5,141 bases of DNA from the NCBI GenBank assembly GCA_943325485.2, contig CALPPP020000114.1, positions 1 to 5,141 of the forward strand, given 5' to 3'. This DNA comes from Rickettsia typhi (GTDB lineage: Bacteria; Pseudomonadota; Gammaproteobacteria; Burkholderiales; Burkholderiaceae_C). This document shows positions 1 to 5,141 of this stretch, piece after piece. Under the pieces are notes generated by a model. It was not told the DNA's origin. It was given only the letters and a program-made list of their open reading frames with translations, and did no database searches. A program made the translations under genes and the position numbers. Each line of letters begins with the position of its first letter. The stretch's first letter is position 1.

Positions 1-763
1 CACTTGTAAGGATCAAATCATGCTCTAGCGCAGCATGTGACAGGGCTTGGACAGTTTTTTCGGGATCGTCCGGCACATTCCCCATATCGGTAACAAGACA
101 TCCCAAGCGTTCAAGCAATGAACGTAAAAAAAATCGATTTGAATTGAAAATAGAACCTGTCGGCAAAAGATGCGGTTCGATGTCACCAGGCATGACCAAT
201 TCATCGCCAGTGGAAAACAAAGCCACTTTAGGACTGTCAGACACAGCCAGAGAAGGCAGGCCAATGCTGGCGGCCAAACCCAATGAGCCAGGGTCTAAGC
301 GAGTACCTTTAGGAAGCAGCACAATGTCTTTATCAATGTCTTCCCCTTTTTTGCGAATGCATTGACCTACCGCAGGCGAAGTTTGAAAACGCACATGCGA
401 GTCATCAACCAAGGTAACCTCTTCTTGCATCACCACGGCATCGGCTCCCATAGGGACTGGTGCACCTGTAAAGATTCGTGCCACTTCTCCAGCATTCAAT
501 GGTGAGGCTGAATGGCCAGCAAGAATGCGTTGACCTAACTTTAAAACACCACCATTTAAAGTTAAATCTGCAACTCGTAAGGCGTATCCATCCATCGCTG
601 AATTATCAAAAGATGGGACTTGAATTGCTGACACCAAGTCTTGCGCCAAAACATAACCATCTGCCCTAAAGGTTGACACATTCAAAGCTCTATTAAGCGG
701 CATGGCACATAGCAACAGCTTTTTAAGAGCTTCATCTAATGAAATTAAGGAAGATGGGTTCAT
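1..763 (-). CDS. moeA: MoeA, molybdopterin molybdotransferase, 3' end outside window
   Basis: MoeA inserts molybdate into adenylated molybdopterin, releasing AMP and forming active Mo cofactor in the cytoplasm. The frame runs from the ATG at 763 to base 1 without a stop, giving 254 codons, which I translated by hand; roughly 150 of the usual 400-420 residues are missing. Motifs in order: PSFDNSAMDGYA (50-61) with the conserved Asp58, the substrate-pocket signature of MoeA; IFTGAPVPMGADAVV (97-111); RKKGEDI (137-143); and FSTGDELV (183-190), which contains Glu188, equivalent to a residue needed for activity in E. coli MoeA. The last visible residues, DLILTS, stop just before the expected GGVSVGE loop, so the catalytic MoaB/MogA-like domain is cut in half by the window edge. 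The ATG overlaps the mobB stop as ATGA and has no recognisable Shine-Dalgarno (CGCCACTTCC precedes it), so it probably depends on ribosomes finishing mobB. In related bacteria moaD and moaE often follow, but they cannot be seen here. Confidence 0.96.
   Translation of the reverse strand, partial: MNPSSLISLDEALKKLLLCAMPLNRALNVSTFRADGYVLAQDLVSAIQVPSFDNSAMDGYALRVADLTLNGGVLKLGQRILAGHSASPLNAGEVARIFTGAPVPMGADAVVMQEEVTLVDDSHVRFQTSPAVGQCIRKKGEDIDKDIVLLPKGTRLDPGSLGLAASIGLPSLAVSDSPKVALFSTGDELVMPGDIEPHLLPTGSIFNSNRFFLRSLLERLGCLVTDMGNVPDDPEKTVQALSHAALEHDLILTS
536..564. repeat. Perfect 10-bp inverted repeat inside moeA
   Basis: TAACTTTAAA at 536-545 is the exact reverse complement of TTTAAAGTTA at 555-564, separated by a nine-base spacer. 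In the transcript it could form an AT-rich stem with a nine-base loop. It lies in the variable part of the MoeA N-terminal region (about residues 67-76) and has no T-run or intergenic position, so it is not a terminator candidate. A chance origin is plausible. Confidence 0.45.
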
Positions 764-1296
764 GGAAGTGGCGATGCGTAAACGAATCTATCTTGGTTGT
801 CGATGAGCCATTCAGCAATGGCTTCAGGGTCGTCTAAAGGCAAGACTGGCAGGGCTGTAGGCACTGGGAAATCAGCTGATGAAGAACAAGCAACGGCCAC
901 AACAAAATCATCGGAGAACAACAAGGGATTCTGTGAAGACTCCTGCGGTCTTATAACTTCGACTTTCAACAGATCACTGCTTTTGAATCCTTCTACAAAA
1001 ATCCAATCAATCCCATCATACATTTGGGCAATTACCTCGTGGATGGACATATGAGAGACTCGCTCAAAAGTTCTTTGCAAACTCATGCTGCGATCAGAGA
1101 CCAAGACCATCTCAAAAGAACCCGCCTGCTTCATTCGCCAACTGTCTTTGCCTGGGTGATCAATCTCAACCGAGTGGTGAGAGTTCTTCACAGTAGACAC
1201 TCGCATACCCCGGTCTTTGAACAACCGTATCAGATGTTCAATCAGGGTCGTTTTCCCGGTACCGGAAGCACCCACGAATGCGAGCACATGCATCAT
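760..1296 (-). CDS. mobB: MobB, molybdopterin-guanine dinucleotide biosynthesis adaptor (GTP-binding)
   Basis: MobB is a small P-loop GTP-binding protein that assists MobA in forming the guanine dinucleotide form of molybdenum cofactor; its exact role is still unclear and it is not essential in E. coli. From the ATG at 1296 the product has 178 residues, close to the family norm of about 170-175. A Walker A loop, GASGTGKTT, sits at residues 9-17. The MobB-specific block TVKNSHHSVEIDHPGKDSW, followed by R-x3-AG, covers about 35-59, and WIFVEGFK is at 98-105. The frame is open further upstream to an ATG at 1413, but those 39 codons lie wholly inside thrC and show no MobB resemblance, so that start is rejected. 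The ATG at 1296 makes an ATGA overlap with the thrC stop and sits 10 bases after GGAG. The next codon, ATG at 1293, gives the more typical N-terminus MHVLAFVG and remains an alternative. The stop overlaps moeA by four bases. Regulation is presumably through thrC translation. Confidence 0.92.
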   Translation of the reverse strand: MMHVLAFVGASGTGKTTLIEHLIRLFKDRGMRVSTVKNSHHSVEIDHPGKDSWRMKQAGSFEMVLVSDRSMSLQRTFERVSHMSIHEVIAQMYDGIDWIFVEGFKSSDLLKVEVIRPQESSQNPLLFSDDFVVAVACSSSADFPVPTALPVLPLDDPEAIAEWLIDNQDRFVYASPLP

Positions 1297-2735
1297 GAAG
1301 GAGAGTCTCCATCGACATGGGCGGCAATGAAATCTTTCAAAGCTGGGAGGTCTGCAGGCATCACACTCACAAATTGTGGCAACGCTTCGATCTCTGCAAA
1401 AGCTGGAGGGCATGGTGGTTGTATCCCAATAGCCTCCAGAATTGTTTGGGAGAATTTGATGGGCAATGCTGTTTCCAGCACCAACATCGGAACATTTTGA
1501 TCGTGAAATTCGAGCGCAACTTTTAAGCCATCAGCGGTGTGCGGGTCTATCAACTCACCCATCACTTTGTGGACATGACGAATTGTTTTTAGCCTGTCTT
1601 GATGTGTGCTTTTGCCACTTAAAAAACCAAACTGTTCTTTTGCAAAAGCAAAGAACGGATGCTCGGCGAGTGAGAACTTCCCCGTGCGGACTAACTCCTC
1701 GGCAAAGAGGTGTTTTACTGTCTTGGCATCCTTGCGCAGGAGGTCAAAAATAAACCTCTCAAAGTTACTTGCCTTTGAAATATCCATTGAAGGGCTTGAT
1801 GTCTCGAAAGTATTCTTGCCAGAACGCGCCTTATAAGCACCCGTTCGAAAAAACTCGTCGAGAACATCGTTTTCATTGGTGGCTACGATTAGATTTTGAA
1901 TTGGCAAGCCCATCATTCGTGCAACATGGCCAGCGCACACATTGCCAAAATTTCCACTGGGAACAGTGAAACTCACCTTTTGTTTTGAGTTTTTAGTCGA
2001 CTGAAAGTAACCTGAAAAATAATAAACAACTTGAGCCAATAACCTAGCCCAATTGATGGAATTCACAGTGCCAATTTGGTACTTGCGCTTGAAACTCAAG
2101 TCATTAGAGACATGCTTGACCAAATCTTGACAGTCATCAAACACTCCTTGAACTGCAATATTGTGAATATTGGGCTCATTCAACGAAAACATTTGGGCTT
2201 GTTGAAATTTACTCATGCGCCCATGCGGACTGGTCATGAATACTTGAATCCCTTTTTTACCCTTCATGGCATATTCAGCAGCACTTCCTGTGTCCCCTGA
2301 GGTAGCTCCCAAAATATTCAATGTTTGCTGACGTCTTTCAAGTTCATATTCAAATAAATTGCCAAGCAACTGCATTGCCATATCTTTGAAAGCCAAGGTT
2401 GGCCCATTGGATAAAGCAAGCACAAAAACATTGTCAGGGTAGGCTCTCAATGGTGTTATCAGCGAACTGCCAAACACTTCTTTTGTATATGTCTTAAAAC
2501 ACAGCCTTCGTAGATCATCAGCAGGAATGTCATCAATGTATAAAGACAATATTTCAAATGCCAGTGAGGCATAACCTTCACTGTGAAAAATGTGTCGCCA
2601 ATGCTCGAGTTTCTCTTCATTGACTGAAGGGTAAGACTCTGGAAGGTACAAACCACCATCAGGGGCTAGACCTTCGAGCAAAATATCACAAAACCGCTGT
2701 CGCTCAGCATAGCCTCGCGTAGAAACGTAAAACAT
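1293..2735 (-). CDS. thrC: Threonine synthase
   Basis: Threonine synthase converts O-phospho-L-homoserine and water to L-threonine and phosphate using PLP, the last step of threonine synthesis. The product has 480 residues, the long type resembling the E. coli and fungal enzymes rather than the shorter 350-residue form. The N-terminus MFYVSTRG is characteristic and supports this start. GPTLAFKDMA holds the PLP-binding Lys117, ATSGDTGSAA follows at about 144-153, and VPSGNFGN at 259-265 is the glycine-rich loop that grips the cofactor phosphate. The C-terminal region includes IDPHTADG (396-403) and ETALPIKF (421-428), the latter common in this enzyme. The ATG overlaps the hom stop by one base (TGATG). 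A weak purine-rich GAAGAG lies eight bases upstream, inside the end of hom. The stop overlaps the mobB start. No thrB is adjacent, so the phosphohomoserine substrate depends on a homoserine kinase encoded elsewhere. Confidence 0.97.
   Translation of the reverse strand: MFYVSTRGYAERQRFCDILLEGLAPDGGLYLPESYPSVNEEKLEHWRHIFHSEGYASLAFEILSLYIDDIPADDLRRLCFKTYTKEVFGSSLITPLRAYPDNVFVLALSNGPTLAFKDMAMQLLGNLFEYELERRQQTLNILGATSGDTGSAAEYAMKGKKGIQVFMTSPHGRMSKFQQAQMFSLNEPNIHNIAVQGVFDDCQDLVKHVSNDLSFKRKYQIGTVNSINWARLLAQVVYYFSGYFQSTKNSKQKVSFTVPSGNFGNVCAGHVARMMGLPIQNLIVATNENDVLDEFFRTGAYKARSGKNTFETSSPSMDISKASNFERFIFDLLRKDAKTVKHLFAEELVRTGKFSLAEHPFFAFAKEQFGFLSGKSTHQDRLKTIRHVHKVMGELIDPHTADGLKVALEFHDQNVPMLVLETALPIKFSQTILEAIGIQPPCPPAFAEIEALPQFVSVMPADLPALKDFIAAHVDGDSPS
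1307..1310 (-). promoter_or_regulatory. Probable Shine-Dalgarno of mobB inside the 3' end of thrC
   Basis: On the coding strand GGAG (1310-1307) stands 10 bases before the ATG at 1296 and 13 before the alternative ATG at 1293. This spacing favours 1296 as the start and argues against the far upstream ATG at 1413. The same GGAG can pair with CTCC at 1303-1300 across a three-base loop, a four-pair hairpin that a ribosome translating the end of thrC would open. Site seen directly; function inferred. Confidence 0.5.
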
Positions 2736-4045
2736 CAGATCAACTCTTCTTTTCGAATTCGAATAATGGGTTCAATCACTGTCGCTAAAGATTGAATTTT
2801 TACCAACGCATCATTCATTTGGGATTCAGTGCACTGATGCGTCAAGATGATCAATTCTGTACTCTCTTCCCTGATGTGAGAAGGTTGTTGAAGCATGGCA
2901 TCAATGCTGATATTGAACTCTGCGAGGATTCCTGTCACGCTTGCCAGCACGCCAGCTTGGTCAGCCACCCCTAAGCGCAAATAAAAAGCGGTCAGAACCT
3001 TATCGATCGATAAGATCGGTATGTCTCGCATTTCTTGAGGCTGAAAAGCCAAATGAGGAACCCTGTTCAAAGGGTCTGCGGTATGCAATCGGGTGATATC
3101 TACCAAGTCTGCGATCACAGCACTGGCGGTAGGCTCACTGCCCGCCCCTTTGCCATAGTAGAGCGTGGTTCCGACGGCATCGGCTTGAACCATCACCGCA
3201 TTCATGGCCCCTTCCACATTTGCAATGATCGATTTTGCAGGTACCAAGCAGGGATGAATTCTCAGCTCTATGCCATCCGGCGTTTGTTTGGCGATACCAA
3301 GAAGTTTTATACGGTACCCAAGTTGCTCAGCGAAACGAATATCTTGTGATTGAAGCTGCGTGATACCTTCAATGTAGGCATTTTTAAATGGCATCCGAAC
3401 GCCAAATGCGATAGCCGCCATGATGGAGGCCTTGTGCGCCGCATCAATGCCTTGGATATCAAAAGTCGGGTCAGCCTCCGCATAACCAAGACTTTGCGCC
3501 ATCTCCAGTGCTTGCTGAAAAGACCAATTTTTCTCTCTCATCTGTGAAAGGATGAAATTGGTGGTCCCGTTAATGATGCCTGCAATCCACTCAATTCGGT
3601 TGGCAGTCAAACCCTCTCGCAAAGCTTTGATGATGGGAATGCCACCAGCCACAGACGCTTCAAAAGCAACCATGACGCCTTTACGGTGCGCAGCCTCAAA
3701 AATTTCAGTCCCATGAACAGCCAATAAAGCTTTGTTCGCAGTGACCACGTGCTTTCCCGACTCAATCGCTGCCATCACCAATTCGTAAGCGATGCCATAG
3801 CCACCAATGAGCTCAACCACGATATCAATTTCAGGGTTGGCAATGATTTGTCGACCATCACTCACGACAACGCAGTCAGGGCCAACAAGAGACCGCGCCC
3901 TTTCGACATCGATATCTGCAACCATTGAAATACGAATGTTGCGTCCGGCTCTTCGCTGAATTTCCTCTTGATTCCGATTCAAAACTTGGTAAGTTCCAAG
4001 CCCAACAGTACCTATTCCCAGAAGACCAATATTCATAGGCTTCAT
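2735..4045 (-). CDS. hom: Homoserine dehydrogenase, monofunctional with C-terminal ACT domain
   Basis: Homoserine dehydrogenase reduces L-aspartate-4-semialdehyde to L-homoserine with NAD(P)H, the branch step leading to threonine and methionine. The 436-residue product has the usual length of the monofunctional type, with no fused aspartate kinase. Residues 5-15 form the Rossmann strand and GIGTVG loop. VTANKALLA carries the conserved Lys105. Residues 183-205 match the family signature A-x3-G-Y-A...DP-x2-D-I-x-G-x-D-x3-K, including Asp201 and Lys205. Residues about 354-432 (YLRLGV, DQAGVLASVTGILAE) are an ACT domain, which in this family usually mediates feedback inhibition by threonine. The start at 4045 overlaps the aminotransferase stop as ATGA. 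A second in-frame ATG at 4036 (MNIGLLG) is possible, but MKP-x-x-xGLLGIGTVG is the usual N-terminus of relatives. No clear Shine-Dalgarno precedes it, which fits translational coupling. Its TGA shares one base with the thrC ATG. Confidence 0.97.
   Translation of the reverse strand: MKPMNIGLLGIGTVGLGTYQVLNRNQEEIQRRAGRNIRISMVADIDVERARSLVGPDCVVVSDGRQIIANPEIDIVVELIGGYGIAYELVMAAIESGKHVVTANKALLAVHGTEIFEAAHRKGVMVAFEASVAGGIPIIKALREGLTANRIEWIAGIINGTTNFILSQMREKNWSFQQALEMAQSLGYAEADPTFDIQGIDAAHKASIMAAIAFGVRMPFKNAYIEGITQLQSQDIRFAEQLGYRIKLLGIAKQTPDGIELRIHPCLVPAKSIIANVEGAMNAVMVQADAVGTTLYYGKGAGSEPTASAVIADLVDITRLHTADPLNRVPHLAFQPQEMRDIPILSIDKVLTAFYLRLGVADQAGVLASVTGILAEFNISIDAMLQQPSHIREESTELIILTHQCTESQMNDALVKIQSLATVIEPIIRIRKEELI
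2999..3014. repeat. 16-bp perfect palindrome inside hom
   Basis: CTTATCGATCGATAAG reads identically on both strands, with a central CGATCG. It lies at the linker leading into the ACT domain of homoserine dehydrogenase and codes for the residues LSIDK. No second copy was noticed in the window. It could be a protein-binding site, but by chance a palindrome this long is expected in somewhat under one in ten windows of this size, so function is unproven. Confidence 0.45.
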
Positions 4046-5141
4046 GCTGTTGGGTGCTTTCTGTATTGGTCAAGGAATTTAGCGATACGTGCTATTGCAA
4101 TACGCAGATCGTCTTCATGGGGCAAAAAAACAATTCGAAAATGATCTGTGCTTGGCCAGTTGAAGCCTGTACCTTGCACCAATAAGACTTTCGTCTCCTG
4201 CAATAGCTCATTGATGAATTGCTGATCATCCTTAATGGGGTACATCTTGGGATCTAGCTTTGGAAACATATAAAGCGCAGCTTGGGGCTTAACGCATGTG
4301 ACACCGGGGATGGCGGTAATGAGCTCATAGGCCAAGTCTCTTTGCCGACGCAACCTACCACCTGGCTTGATTAAGTCGTTAATCGTTTGATAACCACCTA
4401 AGGCAGTTTGAATGGCGTTTTGACCGGGTACGTTGGAACATAAGCGCATTGAAGACAGCATATTGAGGCCTTCAATATAGTCTTTAGCGGGTTTTTTTTC
4501 GCCTGAAACCATCAACCAACCGGCTCTGTAACCGCAAGAGCGGTAACTTTTTGACAAGGAATTGAAGGTAAGGGTCAAAACATCTTTAGAGAGGCTCGCA
4601 ATAGCTGTGTGCTTGACGTCTTCGTACAAGACCTTATCGTAGACCTCATCCGCAAAAAGGACCAAACCAAACTCACGCGCAACTTGCACAATTTCTTTAA
4701 GCAACTCATCGGAATACAAGGCGCCAGTGGGATTATTGGGATTGATCACCACAATCCCTTTGGTGTTGGGTGTGATTTTTGATCGAATATCGGCAATATC
4801 AGGCATCCATCCATTGGACTCATCGCACATGTAGTGAACAGGTGTTCCGCCTGAAAGACTCACTGCTGCAGTCCACAATGGGTAGTCTGGCGCAGGTAAC
4901 AGCATTTCGTCACCATCGTTAAGCAAAGCATTGGTCGCCATGACAATCAATTCGCTGGCACCATTGCCTAGGTAAATATCATCTAACGTAACCCCGTCCA
5001 CACCCTGCTCTTGGCTGTATTGCATGACAGCTTTTCTGGCTGCAAAAATACCCTTGCTGTCCGAATAAGCCGCCGCACTGGGCAAATTACGGATCATGTC
5101 CTGCTGAATTTCCTCGGGCGCATCAAACCCAAATACCGCTA
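4042..5141 (-). CDS. alaA: AlaA/AlaT-type PLP-dependent aminotransferase, 5' end outside window
   Basis: This is a fold-type I, PLP-dependent aminotransferase of the AlaA (YfbQ) group, which transfers an amino group from glutamate to pyruvate to give alanine in the cytoplasm. The frame stays open from base 5141 to the TGA at 4044-4042, giving 365 complete codons. The ATG at 5097 is not the start: the codons upstream of it read AVFGFDAPEEIQQD, which matches the conserved NPAPFGFEAPDEI stretch of AlaA. About 40-45 N-terminal residues are therefore missing, against a family length near 405. Visible landmarks in order are IGNG-like YLGNGASEL, PAPDYPLW, the NPNNPTG loop, ADEVYDK (cofactor-binding Asp and Tyr), SLSKSYR with the PLP-binding lysine at 4549-4551, and the C-terminal GGRL, LYMFPK and LLVQGTGFNWP motifs. 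The stop overlaps the hom start by four bases, so it appears to be an early gene of the same operon. Family assignment is strong. Alanine synthesis as the main reaction is inferred from family, and other 2-oxo acids are possible substrates. Confidence 0.93.
   Translation of the reverse strand, partial: AVFGFDAPEEIQQDMIRNLPSAAAYSDSKGIFAARKAVMQYSQEQGVDGVTLDDIYLGNGASELIVMATNALLNDGDEMLLPAPDYPLWTAAVSLSGGTPVHYMCDESNGWMPDIADIRSKITPNTKGIVVINPNNPTGALYSDELLKEIVQVAREFGLVLFADEVYDKVLYEDVKHTAIASLSKDVLTLTFNSLSKSYRSCGYRAGWLMVSGEKKPAKDYIEGLNMLSSMRLCSNVPGQNAIQTALGGYQTINDLIKPGGRLRRQRDLAYELITAIPGVTCVKPQAALYMFPKLDPKMYPIKDDQQFINELLQETKVLLVQGTGFNWPSTDHFRIVFLPHEDDLRIAIARIAKFLDQYRKHPTA

Noticed and set aside
25..264. 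Minus-strand 79-codon open frame in the moeA region
   Set aside because: It is in a different frame from moeA and shows only a composition-driven Leu/Cys/Trp-rich translation; the moeA frame explains these bases.
144..669. Plus-strand open frames at 144-365 and 478-669
   Set aside because: Both are antisense to moeA, whose motifs are continuous on the minus strand through this whole stretch.
1256..1265. CCGGTACCGG palindrome in mobB
   Set aside because: Ten bases only, falling on the Walker A glycine and threonine codons, where the protein sequence explains it.
1024..1500. 158-codon open frame on the plus strand across the mobB/thrC boundary
   Set aside because: It lies fully antisense to two well-recognised genes, its translation resembles no family I know, and a change of frame relation at the boundary makes a shadow frame likely.
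1634..1656. Nested inverted repeat in thrC: GTTCTTT/AAAGAAC around a CTTTTGCAAAAG palindrome
   Set aside because: Short arms in lysine and phenylalanine codons (FAFAKEQF); repeats of this size are expected by chance in a window this long.
3035..3349. 104-codon plus-strand open frame inside hom
   Set aside because: Antisense shadow of conserved hom sequence, with no recognisable motif or ribosome binding site.
5095..5097. ATG at 5097 as the aminotransferase start
   Set aside because: The 14 complete codons upstream of it encode conserved AlaA sequence (FGFDAPEEI), so it is an internal methionine and the true start is outside the window.
1..5141. A hidden new system, mobile element, CRISPR array or RNA gene
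   Set aside because: Coding sequence of five known housekeeping families covers every base, with no gap, no transposase, no repeated spacer pattern and no RNA-like block.

Overview
The window looks like an ordinary chromosomal segment of a betaproteobacterium, probably of the order Burkholderiales. The basis is the gene order aminotransferase, hom, thrC, then molybdenum cofactor genes, which I recall from that group, together with the protein sequences. Base composition is in the mid-40s percent G+C, estimated by eye from six sampled lines. That is low for Burkholderiales and would suit a lineage such as Polynucleobacter, but I cannot assign a genus from the sequence alone.

All five genes lie on the minus strand and are read from high to low coordinates. 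They are an AlaA/AlaT-type aminotransferase (5141 down to 4042, start codon outside the window), hom for homoserine dehydrogenase (4045-2735), thrC for threonine synthase (2735-1293), mobB for the Mo-cofactor GTPase adaptor (about 1296-760), and moeA for molybdopterin molybdotransferase (763 down to base 1, 3' end outside the window). The moeA reading frame is open from its ATG at 763 to the window edge, 254 codons, which I translated by hand.

Every junction overlaps: 4 bases (ATGA) at aminotransferase/hom, 1 base (TGATG) at hom/thrC, 4 bases at thrC/mobB and 4 bases at mobB/moeA. No gap exists between genes, so there is no room for an intergenic promoter or terminator. The set reads as one translationally coupled transcript whose promoter lies beyond base 5141 and whose end lies before base 1.

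Two pathways share the transcript. Hom reduces aspartate semialdehyde to homoserine, and ThrC turns phosphohomoserine into threonine. The homoserine kinase that joins the two steps is not between them and must be encoded elsewhere. The aminotransferase probably makes alanine from pyruvate and glutamate. MoeA inserts molybdenum into molybdopterin, and MobB is thought to help nucleotide attachment or delivery of the finished cofactor. I found no mobile element, CRISPR array, RNA gene, toxin or defence gene, and no sign of a new system. The remaining points of interest are the coupling of the two pathways, the mobB start with its possible small hairpin, and a few perfect inverted repeats inside coding sequence.
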